Positions 17,659 through 27,050 of a stretch of DNA of 64,000 nt are shown here, one piece after another. The position numbers and the translations under genes are program-made. The stretch's first letter is position 1, and every line of letters begins with the position of its first letter. Source of the stretch: Tsukamurella paurometabola DSM 20162 (GTDB taxonomy: Bacteria > Actinomycetota > Actinomycetes > Mycobacteriales > Mycobacteriaceae); contig NC_014158.1 of NCBI RefSeq assembly GCF_000092225.1, positions 2,604,001-2,668,000 on the forward strand. Direction: 5' to 3'. The notes under the pieces are model-generated. The model saw only the letters and a program-made list of their open reading frames with translations. It made no database searches and was not told the origin of the DNA.

Positions 17659-18002
17659 CGCGCCGCCTCCCCCGTGGATGGATCCGTGTACTGATCCCAG
17701 AAGTCCAGGTCCGGATAGAACTCGGTAGCGATCGAGTGGACCTCCCTGGCCGCAGCCTTCTCGGCCAGGGAGGCCGCCGTCATGATCTCCGCGCTGAGAG
17801 CCTCCCCCGAGAGCTCCCCTGCGCGACCCGCGATCACTACCCCCGTGAGCCGTCCCCCCAGACCGACGGTGACGCGCACATCCCCCCGTGCACTCGTCCC
17901 TGTGCCCTGTACCCGGGCCAGGAGCTCACGAACCTCGACGGCCTGATCGAGCACAGCATTCGCTTGCGCCGCGTCCGACCAGACCTGCGGTGTCGTATCC
18001 AA
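17655..18002 (-). CDS. YbaB/EbfC family nucleoid-associated protein
   Basis: 115 residues. The N-terminal helix and the strand block VRVTVGLGGRLTGVVI (about 42-57) match the YbaB/EbfC DNA-binding fold. In mycobacteria, YbaB-like proteins often precede WXG100/ESX-associated genes, as here. The start is TTG 18002, with a GGGGGAAC ribosome-binding stretch 4 nt upstream; an in-frame TGA lies further up. First gene of a four-gene overlapping unit on the minus strand. Confidence 0.72.
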   Translation of the reverse strand: MDTTPQVWSDAAQANAVLDQAVEVRELLARVQGTGTSARGDVRVTVGLGGRLTGVVIAGRAGELSGEALSAEIMTAASLAEKAAAREVHSIATEFYPDLDFWDQYTDPSTGEAAR

Positions 18003-18078
18003 CTCGTTCCCCCGATCTCGTTGGTTTCTTCCGCATCAATTAGACGCACCGGGTCCGCGAACGGTTCCAACTTTCTGT

Positions 18079-18103
18079 TCTCGCAGGTAGACGACCTGCG
18101 AGA
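18079..18103. promoter_or_regulatory. 25-bp perfect inverted repeat in divergent region
   Basis: TCTCGCAGGT-AGACG-ACCTGCGAGA has perfect 10-bp arms. It sits between the leftward YbaB operon and the rightward ATPase gene, so it could be an operator or a hairpin. The rest of 18003-18242 contains a weak TTGTCA (18171) / ACCTAT (18195) promoter for the ATPase and no gene. Confidence 0.45.
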
Positions 18104-18242
18104 GGGGCGGAAGGCCACCGTTCCGGCGAACGACACCGCGACGACACCGCGTACGGCGAGCCGACCCTACTTGTCAGACCTCAGTGAGAAGATGACCTAT
18201 GAGGCGGCTCCACTTGGAGGAGCGAACGCGAGGAGGCGACCT

Positions 18243-20069
18243 GTGTACACCCGCGAGGCATACATCCACAACAGCGGACCGATCAAGGATCTTTATGTCA
18301 AGTTTGAGGTCGACGAGAACGACCGGCCTATCCCGACCTTGTTTGTAGGACGCAACGGCGCAGGCAAGACGAACCTTCTCTCAACGTTGGCCGAGCCTCT
18401 ATTACTAGGTGCGAGCAAAGTTTACGACGACGTACTTACCCTAAAAGGGTTTGGACGAAGCTACTTCCGCATTCTAGGTGCTAGCACAGTTACCACCGGC
18501 GCCAGCAACGGGTTTGCGATAGTCAAGTACACAAACGGAGCCGAATCTGTCTTCTACCGGGAGAATGCCGGAGATATTTCTGTCGACGATGCTAAATCAC
18601 TAATTCCGGACACGCTCCTCGAAGGCGCAAACTGGGACGCCAAAGAATCCTCAAAAGAGATCATCCTCAACGATGAGGCGGCGCGGCAGGTGTTCGGGAA
18701 CGGCGCCTACATATTTTTCCCATCAAACAGGTCAGAGACTCCGTACTGGTTCAACACCGAGGCGATTCCCGATCAAAAATTTGATACCTCGGATCGATTT
18801 AGAAACAATCTCAATAACCCTATGTACGTTGAGCGAAGCCTCGACGAGTTCGCGCAATGGCTATTGGGCGTCCTCGCAGAATCGCGACTCCCGGTGCTCG
18901 AAGCGGCATACCTAGCGAAATCCGAAGAAAGCAAAGTTGTGGTGACGTGCGACACAACGCAGTTCATGGTCGGTCAGACGCCACTCATTCAAGCCAACAA
19001 CATACTTAAGGCTATCACCAGATCAAGCGATGCCGCCTTCTATTGGTCCAGCCGCCACGCCAGTTCCAAGGTTGGAATTCACAAGGGCGGCGTCAACCTA
19101 TGGTCGGGCCTTAAGAGCCTGTCAGCGGGCGAAGGCACCCTCCTATCCGTGTTCGGCTCACTACTTCGTCGCAGCGACCAGCTCAGGATAACTCCCGAGG
19201 AATTGACCGGAGTCGCCATCATCGACGAACTGGACGCGCATATCCATATCGAACTTCAAATGAGCGCACTTCCTGAGCTAATCGCCATGTTCCCACGTAT
19301 CCAATTCATTATTTCCAGCCACTCGCCGTTCTTCGCATTGGGCATGGAGTCCAAGTTTCCAGGCAAGATCAATATCGTCGACCTACCTTCGGGTCAGAAC
19401 ATCAACGCGGAATCATACACAGAATTCAAGGCCGCGCTTGAGACTTTTTACGACACTCGTAGGTTTGAGGAAATCGTAGACCAAAGACTCCGGGAATCGA
19501 ATACGCCAACAATCTTGGTCGGGGGCACTACTGACCGAGACTACTTTAAAGCAGCTTCTATTGCCCTTGGTTACGATGATCTGGCCGACCTATTTGAGTG
19601 GGTTGGGGAACCTGGAGGATCAGGCGGTGGCCGAAACACAGGCGACTCAAGCCTGCAGAAGGCTGAATCATTCATCCGAGCCAACCCTTCACTCGTCTCC
19701 AAGGATGTCGTAATTCTATACGATTGCGACGCCAAGGCCACGTCCAGTAGCTCCGGCAAGCTACACATCGTGCCGATAGAACAAATACCCGGTGCTCGCT
19801 GCAGCAAAGGCGTAGAGAACCTGCTACCCGACTCAGTCTTCACCGAGGACGCGTATGCCATCCAAGAGAAGCCGGACAGCTACGGTGGCGGAGCGACGGT
19901 CAAATCGATCAAGAAGACCTATCTATGCGAGCAGGTCTGTGCCCAACCGAAGAAATCAGCAGAAATTTTTGAGAACTTCAGGCCGACTTTGGACGCCATA
20001 TCGTCACTTCTCGGCACGACGAGGCCCCAATCCGATTCCCAAACTACCCCCACCCCCGCAGCGGAGTGA
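18243..20069 (+). CDS. ABC-type ATPase with C-terminal TOPRIM-like domain (OLD-like), probable anti-phage protein
   Basis: 608 residues. The ATPase half has Walker A GRNGAGKT (36-43), ABC signature LSAGE (293-297), Walker B AIIDEL (325-330) and H-switch ISSHS (357-361). The C-terminal half is TOPRIM-like: LVGGTTDRDYF (425-435) and LYDCDAKA (492-499), then KGVENLLPD (522-530). The usual TOPRIM glutamate (VEG) is replaced by glycine 427. OLD-family proteins of this shape are DNA-processing nucleases, many of them phage-defence effectors. Start GTG 18243 has AGGAGG 6 nt upstream. The gene is AT-richer than the host (28 G/C of 60 in 18421-18480), has a TTA codon at 18402, and ends against an integrase fragment, all signs of transfer. 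Confidence 0.78.
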   Translation: MYTREAYIHNSGPIKDLYVKFEVDENDRPIPTLFVGRNGAGKTNLLSTLAEPLLLGASKVYDDVLTLKGFGRSYFRILGASTVTTGASNGFAIVKYTNGAESVFYRENAGDISVDDAKSLIPDTLLEGANWDAKESSKEIILNDEAARQVFGNGAYIFFPSNRSETPYWFNTEAIPDQKFDTSDRFRNNLNNPMYVERSLDEFAQWLLGVLAESRLPVLEAAYLAKSEESKVVVTCDTTQFMVGQTPLIQANNILKAITRSSDAAFYWSSRHASSKVGIHKGGVNLWSGLKSLSAGEGTLLSVFGSLLRRSDQLRITPEELTGVAIIDELDAHIHIELQMSALPELIAMFPRIQFIISSHSPFFALGMESKFPGKINIVDLPSGQNINAESYTEFKAALETFYDTRRFEEIVDQRLRESNTPTILVGGTTDRDYFKAASIALGYDDLADLFEWVGEPGGSGGGRNTGDSSLQKAESFIRANPSLVSKDVVILYDCDAKATSSSSGKLHIVPIEQIPGARCSKGVENLLPDSVFTEDAYAIQEKPDSYGGGATVKSIKKTYLCEQVCAQPKKSAEIFENFRPTLDAISSLLGTTRPQSDSQTTPTPAAE

Positions 20070-20463
20070 CGTTGCTCCGGCGCGGGGTCGACACCGATCC
20101 GAGGGCGGCCATAGCGTCGGTGTGGTCGTCCTCGAATAGGTGGGCGTACACCTCCATCGTCACCACGGTCGAGCTGTGGCCCATGTAGCCGGCGATCTGC
20201 TTCGGGGGCAGGCCCGCACTGACGCAGAAGCTCGCGTAGGTGTGCCGGAGGCTATGCGCCGTCGTGTTCGCCGGGATCGGCCGCACCCCGTCCGCATCGA
20301 GCGCAAGGCTCGCCCGCAACAGCGCGGGCCGGTATACGTTCTTGTAGTAGACCTTGTGGTGGATCGGCTCAGCCCAGTCGAACGCCAGCCGCTCCCCTGC
20401 CTCGTGGACCGTGAGTGCGGCGGCCTGCTCCACTGGGGTCATCCGCTGGCCGCACCGCGGCAC
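20044..20463 (-). pseudogene. Tyrosine recombinase/integrase, C-terminal fragment
   Basis: 139 residues of the catalytic C-terminus only. The second Arg and His (HSLRHTYASF), GH (YMGHSS) and nucleophile Tyr (MEVYAHLF) are present. The N-terminal core-binding domain and first catalytic Arg are missing. An in-frame TGA lies 28 nt above the GTG at 20463, and I find no integrase-like continuation in the other frames up to the dehydrogenase promoter. Its 3' end overlaps the ATPase 3' end tail-to-tail by 26 bp. It is a remnant of the element that probably brought in the ATPase gene. Confidence 0.8.
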
Positions 20464-20603
20464 CGATGATAGGAGCTGAGCAGAACTCTCTCACCTGGCG
20501 GTTTCGCAGGAACATGCACCCGTGCTTGTTTCTGGTCAGGGCGGTCTGATTAAGTGTGTGGCAGCAACCCTCCGCAGATCCGACTGCAGAAAGGTGGTCT
20601 CCC

Positions 20604-21752
20604 ATGGCCGCACGCCGCCGCTCGAGCTGGATGAACGATGAGCTCGACGCCCTCCGCGACCTCGCGGACAAGTTCCTCGCGAAGGAACTCACCCCCCATA
20701 TCGAGAAGTTCGCCGAGCAGCACCACGTCGACCGTGACCTCTGGAACAAGGCCGGCGAGCTGGGCCTGCTGTGCCTGTCGATCCCGGAGGAGTACGGCGG
20801 CGGTGGCGGCGACTTCCGGCACGAGTCGGTGCTGATCGCCGCGCAGGCTCAGGCCTTCGACACCAGTTGGGGTGTGTCGCTGCACAACGGCATCGTGGCG
20901 CACTACATCCTCGCGTACGGCACCGAGGAGCAGAAGCAGGCGTGGCTGCCCAAGATGGCCTCCGGCGAGGCCGTCGGTGCCATCGCGATGACCGAGCCCG
21001 GCACCGGCTCGGACCTGCAGAACGTGAAGACCCGCGCCATCAAGACCGGCGGCGAGTACGTCATCAACGGCAGCAAGACCTTCATCACCAACGGTCAGCA
21101 GGCCGACATCGTGGTCCTGGTGTGCAAGACCAACCCCGACGAGGGCGCCGCGGGCATCTCGCTGATCCTGGTCGAGGCCGACCGCGAAGGTTTCCGCAAG
21201 GGCAACATCCTCAACAAGATCGGCCAGAAGGGCCAGGACACCTCCGAGCTGTTCTTCGATGACGTGCACGTGCCGGTCGAGAACCTCCTCGGCACGCAGG
21301 AGGGCCAGGGCTTCTACCAGCTCATGCAGCAGCTGCCGCAGGAGCGCCTGATCATCGGCCAGGCCTGCGTGTCCGGCATGGAGGTCATCTTCGAGGAGAC
21401 GCTGCGCTACACCAAGGAGCGCGAGGCCTTCGGCCGCCCCATCTTCGGGTTCCAGAACACCAAGTTCAAGCTCGCCGAGGCGCTCACCGAGACCACCATC
21501 GCGCGGGTCTTCGTCGACGACTGCATCGAGAAGCACGTCAAGGGCGAGCTCGACATCCCCACCGTCGCGATGGCCAAGTGGTGGACCTCGGACCGGGCAC
21601 AGGAAGTCGCGTCCGAATGCCTGCAGCTGTTCGGCGGCTACGGCTACATGGCCGAGTACCCGGCGGCCCGCTTCTGGGTCGACAACCGCGTCCAGATGAT
21701 CTACGCGGGCACGAACGAGATCATGAAGGAGATCATCGCCCGCACCCTCTGA
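20604..21752 (+). CDS. Long-chain acyl-CoA dehydrogenase-like (FadE)
   Basis: 382 residues, full acyl-CoA dehydrogenase. FAD/substrate motif AIAMTEPGTGSDL is visible. The C-terminal IYAGTNEIMKE lacks the glutamate used as base by medium-chain enzymes. Instead the segment LPQERLIIGQACVSGME resembles mammalian LCAD, where the base glutamate is on this helix (ACE/GME position). Substrates are therefore probably long or branched acyl-CoAs. ATG 20604 gives MAARRRSSWM; further upstream lies the integrase remnant. A perfect hairpin follows the stop. Confidence 0.92.
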   Translation: MAARRRSSWMNDELDALRDLADKFLAKELTPHIEKFAEQHHVDRDLWNKAGELGLLCLSIPEEYGGGGGDFRHESVLIAAQAQAFDTSWGVSLHNGIVAHYILAYGTEEQKQAWLPKMASGEAVGAIAMTEPGTGSDLQNVKTRAIKTGGEYVINGSKTFITNGQQADIVVLVCKTNPDEGAAGISLILVEADREGFRKGNILNKIGQKGQDTSELFFDDVHVPVENLLGTQEGQGFYQLMQQLPQERLIIGQACVSGMEVIFEETLRYTKEREAFGRPIFGFQNTKFKLAEALTETTIARVFVDDCIEKHVKGELDIPTVAMAKWWTSDRAQEVASECLQLFGGYGYMAEYPAARFWVDNRVQMIYAGTNEIMKEIIARTL

Positions 21753-21772
21753 CCGGGCACGATTTCCACGAA

Positions 21773-21802
21773 GGGCGCCGCGACGGAATCGTCGCGGCGC
21801 CC
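21773..21802 (+). terminator. Hairpin terminator after acyl-CoA dehydrogenase
   Basis: GGGCGCCGCGACG / CGTCGCGGCGCCC form a perfect 13-bp stem with a 4-nt loop, 20 nt after the stop. No long T-run follows. Confidence 0.7.
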
Positions 21803-21847
21803 TCGTCGTCCGGTTACGATCGTCGCGAGACGGGGGTGCGGGCAATC

Positions 21848-23440
21848 ATGAGCGGTAGGGGAACACGCAGCGGCAGCACTCTCGGGCCCTATTCGATCGG
21901 CCCGCTCCTGGGCAGCGGCGGCATGGGTGAGGTGTACCTCGCGCACGACGAACGCCGAGACCGCGATGTGGCGCTCAAGCTCCTGCACGTCTCGGCCTCC
22001 CAGGATCCGCAGTTCCGCGAGCGATTCACCCGGGAATCGCAGACGGTGGCCCGGCTCTCCGATCCGCACGTCATCCCGATCCACGACTTCGGCGAGATCG
22101 ACGGCGTGCTGTACATCGACATGCGGTTGGTCGAGGGGCGCAATCTGTCCGAGGTGCTGCGCGACGGTCCGCTCCCGCCCGGCCGCGCCGTCGCCCTCGT
22201 CGATCAAGTGGCCGGTGCACTCGACGCCGCACACGCCAAGGGGCTGGTGCATCGCGACGTGAAGCCCGCGAACATCGAGCTGACCGACGCGGGCTTTCCC
22301 TACCTGCTCGATTTCGGTCTGGCAGTGACGGATACGCAGTCGCGGATGACATCCGCCGGGATCTTCGTCGGATCGCAGGCCTATGCCGCACCGGAGCGGT
22401 TCGACGGTGACTCGGCTACCGTCGCGAGCGACGTGTACTCGCTGACCTGCGTCTTGTACGAGGCACTCACCGGCCATCCGCCGTACCGCGGTGGCAGCCT
22501 CGGCGCGATGGTGAAACAACACCTCGCCTCGCCCATCCCACGGCCCTCCGCGGAAGCGGCCGTGCCACCCGCCATGGACGAGGTGATCGCTCGCGGGATG
22601 GCGAAGGATCCGGCAGCACGATTCTCCTCGTGCGGAGAACTCGCAGCGGCGGCACGTCGCGCAGTCGCCGGGGCCGGCCCCGGACCCACCGATTCGGTGG
22701 CCACGCAGATTCGCCCCGTCCCGGGCCGGTCCGACCCGACGGTGATCTCTGCACCGCGACCGCGCACCGTCACCTCCCCGCCGGCGGCTCCACCGCCGAG
22801 TTACCCGGTCGCACCGTCATATCCACCGGCGGACCGTGCGCCGGCGACACCGCCATCGCGCAGCCGGATGGTGCCGGTCCTCGCCGTGGTCGCTGCCGTC
22901 CTGGTCGGTGCGACCGCGGTTCTGGGCTATCTGGCACTCACCGACCGGCGATCATCGCCCGCCGCGAGCACGGCAACGGTGACCGCCTCCGCACCGTCGC
23001 AGACCACGGCGGGGACGGCTGCGCAAGCGACCACACCGCCGACCACAGCCCCGCAAGTCGACCCTCGCGTCGCGCTCCAGAGCCGCGCCGCCACCGACCT
23101 TCCGGTCGCCAAGGCGACCCTGAACAATCGGTGGGTCGCACAGCTCGCGTCGAAGTTCGCGGGTGCGACCGACGACGGGAAGACCTGGTACGAAGCCGAT
23201 ATCCTCGGCGAGATCGGCTACTTCGACCAGCGATTCGGCGATGTCCGGGTGCTCTTCAGCCCGGACTGGACCGTATTCAGCACCAACAAGATCTTCTGGG
23301 TACCCGTCTACGCCGGGCAGAGCTGGGACACACCGGATCCTGCCAACGGCTGGTGCCGCTCCCAAGGACTCGATAACGCGCACTGCTTCGCGAAGCTGAT
23401 ATCCGATACCCGCGGGCCCGAGGGCACCACCCAGAGGTGA
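21848..23440 (+). CDS. Transmembrane serine/threonine protein kinase (PknE/PknH type)
   Basis: 530 residues. Kinase domain at about 14-275: glycine loop GSGGMG (22-27), Lys44, Glu63, HRD (135-137), DFG (155-157) and APE (181-183). A Pro-rich linker (about 300-338) leads to one membrane helix (341-364). The extracytoplasmic domain (about 400-530) ends in WVAQLASKFAGATDDG-type sequence with two cysteines (NGWC, AHC) that could form a disulfide. This topology is that of Hanks-type receptor kinases of mycobacteria. The sensed signal is unknown. ATG 21848; TACGAT about 30 nt upstream may be its -10. Confidence 0.93.
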   Translation: MSGRGTRSGSTLGPYSIGPLLGSGGMGEVYLAHDERRDRDVALKLLHVSASQDPQFRERFTRESQTVARLSDPHVIPIHDFGEIDGVLYIDMRLVEGRNLSEVLRDGPLPPGRAVALVDQVAGALDAAHAKGLVHRDVKPANIELTDAGFPYLLDFGLAVTDTQSRMTSAGIFVGSQAYAAPERFDGDSATVASDVYSLTCVLYEALTGHPPYRGGSLGAMVKQHLASPIPRPSAEAAVPPAMDEVIARGMAKDPAARFSSCGELAAAARRAVAGAGPGPTDSVATQIRPVPGRSDPTVISAPRPRTVTSPPAAPPPSYPVAPSYPPADRAPATPPSRSRMVPVLAVVAAVLVGATAVLGYLALTDRRSSPAASTATVTASAPSQTTAGTAAQATTPPTTAPQVDPRVALQSRAATDLPVAKATLNNRWVAQLASKFAGATDDGKTWYEADILGEIGYFDQRFGDVRVLFSPDWTVFSTNKIFWVPVYAGQSWDTPDPANGWCRSQGLDNAHCFAKLISDTRGPEGTTQR

Positions 23441-23447
23441 GCGCGCG

Positions 23448-23891
23448 TCAGCGCGTGATCGGTGTCATCGGGCGCTGAACACCGGGGATCGCCAGGGCGA
23501 GCACCCCTCGGATGATTCCCTTGAAGACGTCGAGGTTATCGAAGTAGTCGCGCCACAACACGATCCGGCCATCGACCACATCGAACCTGCCGCACACCCA
23601 GAATCGCATCCGGAACGGTCCCACCCGCAGCTCGTCTATCCGCTCGGTGAGCACCGTACCGCCCTCGGCGGCACTGGAGGTGAGCTCGACGCCGAACCCC
23701 AGGCCGGGTTTCGCGAGCAGCTTCACCACCCGCCCCGCCTGATTCCGGCCGCGTAACGTCGGCAGGCCGACGTTCGTGTAGACCACGTTCTCGTCGAAGG
23801 CGGCGAGCGCGTCTTCGACACGCGCGTCCGCGAGGTCGGCGAGGAACTTGCGCACCGTCGCCTGATCGTCCAGGACAGCAACCTCAGTCAT
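23448..23891 (-). CDS. Limonene-1,2-epoxide hydrolase-like / NTF2-fold protein
   Basis: 147 residues of the SnoaL/NTF2-like alpha+beta barrel. Polar residues that match the Asp-Arg-Asp triad of limonene-epoxide hydrolases are visible: ERIDELRVG, then GRFDVVDGRIVLWRDYFD. Mycobacterial relatives (EphG type) hydrolyse epoxides of lipids or sterols. The natural substrate here is unknown. ATG 23891 has TACCGT 6 nt upstream, suggesting leaderless expression. It is convergent with the kinase gene. Confidence 0.8.
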   Translation of the reverse strand: MTEVAVLDDQATVRKFLADLADARVEDALAAFDENVVYTNVGLPTLRGRNQAGRVVKLLAKPGLGFGVELTSSAAEGGTVLTERIDELRVGPFRMRFWVCGRFDVVDGRIVLWRDYFDNLDVFKGIIRGVLALAIPGVQRPMTPITR

Positions 23892-23897
23892 GTCTCG

Positions 23898-23903
23898 ACG
23901 GTA
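23898..23903 (-). promoter_or_regulatory. -10 hexamer TACCGT, leaderless spacing
   Basis: TACCGT reads toward the epoxide-hydrolase-like gene with 6 nt before its ATG at 23891. Confidence 0.45.
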
Positions 23904-23919
23904 CCCGCCGGATCAATGG

Positions 23920-26685
23920 CTATCCCGAATTCCGGAGTGCCGTTGCGAGACCGTTCATGGTGAGCAGGATGCCGCGCTGGACCTGCGGATCGGTGTCTCC
24001 GGCGCGGTACCTGCGCAACAGCTCCACCTGCAAGTGGTTGAGCGGTTCCAGATACGGGAACCGGTTGAACACCGAACGCTTGAGCGCGGGATTATCGGCG
24101 AGCAGGTCGTCGGTCTCAGCGATCGCGTAGTACATCTCGATGGTGCGGCGATGCTCGTCGGCGATCTTGCCGAACACCCGCTCACGCAGCGCCGCATCGG
24201 GCACCAGCTCGGCGTACCGCGCCGCCAGCCCGAGATCGGACTTCGCCAGCACCTGCGCCATGTTCGAGAGCACGGTCTGGAAGAACGGCCAGCGGCGGTA
24301 CAAGGCACGCAACTGCTCCAGGCGGGAGGGACCGCCGTCGATCCACTTCTCGATGGCGGCGCCGGTGCCGTAGAAGCCGGGGAGCATGACCCGCGAGAGC
24401 GACCAGGCCATCACCCAGGGGATCGCCCGCAAGTCCGAGATCTTCGAGGTCTGCTTACGCGAACTGGGTCGCGACCCGATGTTCAGCGAGCCGATCTCCT
24501 CGACGGGCGTCGACGTGGTGAAGTATTCGACGAAACCGTCGGTGCGGTGCACCAGATCGCCGTAGGCCTCGCGCGCCAGAGCGGCGAGTTCATCGAGTAC
24601 GGCATAGGCCTCCTCCGCATCGTCGCCGAGCCCCTCGACGTCGAGCAGGGTGGACTCCAGCGTCGCCGCGAGCAGCGATTCCAGGTTGCGGGTGGCGAGT
24701 GCGGGCTCTGCGTACTTCGCCGCGATGATCTCGCCCTGCTCGGTCAGTCGCAGCGTGCCGCGGACCGCGCCGGGCGGCTGCGCCAGGATCGCGTCGTAAC
24801 TGGGGCCGCCGCCGCGCCCCACCGTGCCGCCACGACCGTGGAACAGGCGCAGCGTGACCCCGGCGTCGCGGGCCATCGCAACGAGGTCGAGTTCGGCGCG
24901 GTACAGCGCCCAGTTCGCCGCGAGATAGCCGCCGTCCTTATTGGAGTCGCTGTAGCCCAGCATGATCTCCTGCAGTCCGCCCTTGCCGTCCACCAGCGAT
25001 CGATACACCGGCACCTCGAAGGCCGCGCGCATCGTCGCCGCCCCCTGTTGCAGATCTTCGATGGTCTCGAACAGTGGGACGATGTTCACCGAGCAGGTCG
25101 CGACCGCGTCGGCAGCGGAGCCATCTCCCGGCCGGAGCAGGCCTGCCTCTTTGAGCAGCACTGCCGCCTCCAGCAGATCCGATACCGACGTGCACATCGA
25201 GATGATGTAGTTCGGCACGGCACCAGGGCCGAGGTTCGCGACCGCGTCGGCGGCGGCATGGAGCACACCGAGTTCTTTCGCGGTCTGCTCGGTGAATTCG
25301 GCGCCCGGCCCCACCAGGGGGCGGCGCAGCCGCAGCTCATCGGTGAGCAGGCGCACGCGGTCAGACTCGTCGAGCGAGGCGTAGTCGGGATGCACGCCGG
25401 CCCAGGCGAATAGCTCGGAGATGGTTTCCTCATGGACGTCCGAGTTCTGCCGCATATCAAGGCCCGACAGGTGGAAACCGAAGGTGTTCAAGGCTTCCCG
25501 AAGGTCCTGCAGCCGCGCATCGGCGATCAGGCCGTCGCCCGCGGTGCGCAGGGAGGCGTCCACGACGGCGAGATCGGCCAGCAGTTCCGACGGTCCGCCG
25601 TAGCGGGGAGCATCGATATCGATCCCCGCGTCCAGCGGCTCGTCGAGCAGGTCGGCGGCGGTCGTGGAGAGACGGCCGCGAATCCACCGCAGCGCGCGAC
25701 GGTAGGGCTCGTCGGCCTGCTTCGGCGAGGTATCCCACTCGGCGAGGGCGAGCAACTCGTCGGACACGGTGGTCAGGCGCAGACTGAGGGCCAATTCCTT
25801 CTCCAGTTCGAGCAGCTGTCGCAGGTAGTGCTCCAACGCCGTGGCGGCGGCCCGGCGGGAGGCCATGGTGACCACCTCCCCGGTGACGTACGGATTGCCG
25901 TCGCGGTCGCCGCCGATCCACGAGCCGGGCCGCAGAATCGGCTCGGACAGCAGGCCGGTGCCCGGGTACAACTCGCGCAGGCGGGTGCGGATCTCGTGGT
26001 TGATCTGCGGCATCACCTCCAGGAAGGCCGCGTCGAAGTAGCGCAGTCCGTTGACCACCTCGTCCTGGATCCGCAGCCGCTCCAGCCGCACCAGGGCGGT
26101 GTCCCACAGGGTGAGGATCTGCCGGCGCAGATTCACCTGCACCTGCTCCTCCTCGCGGGGATCGAGTTGAGTGCGGTCCCGATACCGCATCAGCTCGGTG
26201 ATCCGATGCTGGGTGTCGAAGACGGTGCGGCGCCGGGTCTCGGTGGGATGCGCGGTGATGACGGGTACCACCAGTGCATGCCGGAGCGCGGCGCGGACGG
26301 CGTCCCCGTCGAGTCCCGCGTCCTCCAGCAGCGTGTAGGTGTGCGCGAGCGACGAGGCCTGCGGCGCCTCCCCTGCCCGCACGTGGATCGCGCGCCGGCG
26401 TTCGCGATGCAGGTCCTCGGCGAGGTTGGCGAGGAGCGCGAAGTGGGAGAGGGCCCGGATCACCGGGACCGCCTCGGCGGTGGGCAGATCGGTGAACATC
26501 GCGGCGAGCTGCTCGCGGTCGATCTCGGAGCGCCGTACCCGGAAGGACTCCTGGCGGGCGTTCTCCACCAAGTCGAAGATGCGCTCGCCGGCCTGTTCGC
26601 GGACGGTGTCCCCGAGGATCCCGCCGAGCAGACGGATGTCGTCACGGAGGGGTTCTGTTGCTGCGCGCGCGGGCTCACTGGTCAT
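23920..26685 (-). CDS. ppc: Phosphoenolpyruvate carboxylase
   Basis: 921 residues, full length. It carboxylates PEP to oxaloacetate (anaplerosis). The catalytic histidine block [10 protein letters not shown] is at 144-153 (His146). The second block [12 protein letters not shown], the glycine loop [13 protein letters not shown], and the C-terminal LATALRNSG close the active site. It is transcribed away from secG behind a strong terminator, so it is likely its own unit. A CATACT hexamer 7 nt before the ATG may be a -10 element. Confidence 0.96.
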   Translation of the reverse strand: MTSEPARAATEPLRDDIRLLGGILGDTVREQAGERIFDLVENARQESFRVRRSEIDREQLAAMFTDLPTAEAVPVIRALSHFALLANLAEDLHRERRRAIHVRAGEAPQASSLAHTYTLLEDAGLDGDAVRAALRHALVVPVITAHPTETRRRTVFDTQHRITELMRYRDRTQLDPREEEQVQVNLRRQILTLWDTALVRLERLRIQDEVVNGLRYFDAAFLEVMPQINHEIRTRLRELYPGTGLLSEPILRPGSWIGGDRDGNPYVTGEVVTMASRRAAATALEHYLRQLLELEKELALSLRLTTVSDELLALAEWDTSPKQADEPYRRALRWIRGRLSTTAADLLDEPLDAGIDIDAPRYGGPSELLADLAVVDASLRTAGDGLIADARLQDLREALNTFGFHLSGLDMRQNSDVHEETISELFAWAGVHPDYASLDESDRVRLLTDELRLRRPLVGPGAEFTEQTAKELGVLHAAADAVANLGPGAVPNYIISMCTSVSDLLEAAVLLKEAGLLRPGDGSAADAVATCSVNIVPLFETIEDLQQGAATMRAAFEVPVYRSLVDGKGGLQEIMLGYSDSNKDGGYLAANWALYRAELDLVAMARDAGVTLRLFHGRGGTVGRGGGPSYDAILAQPPGAVRGTLRLTEQGEIIAAKYAEPALATRNLESLLAATLESTLLDVEGLGDDAEEAYAVLDELAALAREAYGDLVHRTDGFVEYFTTSTPVEEIGSLNIGSRPSSRKQTSKISDLRAIPWVMAWSLSRVMLPGFYGTGAAIEKWIDGGPSRLEQLRALYRRWPFFQTVLSNMAQVLAKSDLGLAARYAELVPDAALRERVFGKIADEHRRTIEMYYAIAETDDLLADNPALKRSVFNRFPYLEPLNHLQVELLRRYRAGDTDPQVQRGILLTMNGLATALRNSG

Positions 26686-26749
26686 GACGATAAGTATGAA
26701 CGAATCGTCTCAAGCACGCCCACTGTGGTCCGGCACACACCGGCCGCGG

Positions 26750-26792
26750 AAAAACGAAGGCGCCGTGCCCCACTGGGGTCACGGCGCCTTCG
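26750..26792 (-). terminator. Strong intrinsic terminator of the gap-pgk-tpiA-secG unit
   Basis: On the minus strand CGAAGGCGCCGTG pairs perfectly with CACGGCGCCTTCG (26755-26767 and 26780-26792). An inner CCCC/GGGG pairing extends the stem and TTTTT follows directly. This is the clearest Rho-independent terminator in the window. Confidence 0.85.
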
Positions 26793-26804
26793 AAGTCGTG
26801 AGCG

Positions 26805-27050
26805 TCAGGAACTGAGTTTGATGCTCAGGGTGACGCCGATGATGCACACGGTCCACACGATGCCCACGAAGATCGTCACGCGGTCGAGATTCTTCTCCAC
26901 CACCGACGAACCGGAGAGAGACGACTGGACGCCGCCGCCGAACAGCGACGACAGGCCGCCGCCCTTACCGCGGTGGAGCAGAACGAGCACCACCAGAAGC
27001 ACGCTCAGCACGACGATGGCGATCTTCAGCACCAGCTGCAATGTTTCCAC
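26805..27050 (-). CDS. secG: Preprotein translocase subunit SecG
   Basis: 81 residues with two membrane helices flanking the hallmark loop RGKGGGLSSLFGGG, then SSLSGSSVVEKNLDR. It assists SecYEG during protein export. GTG 27050 gives the family length (77 in M. tuberculosis); an in-frame GTG at 27083 would add 11 residues and cannot be excluded, as neither has a clear Shine-Dalgarno. It ends the glycolytic operon, an arrangement common in actinobacteria. Confidence 0.92.
   Translation of the reverse strand: METLQLVLKIAIVVLSVLLVVLVLLHRGKGGGLSSLFGGGVQSSLSGSSVVEKNLDRVTIFVGIVWTVCIIGVTLSIKLSS

Noticed and set aside
20464-20603. Missing N-terminal half of the integrase, or an attachment site
   Set aside because: No frame here shows the integrase core-binding domain or first catalytic arginine, and I found no direct repeat matching the left side of the insertion.
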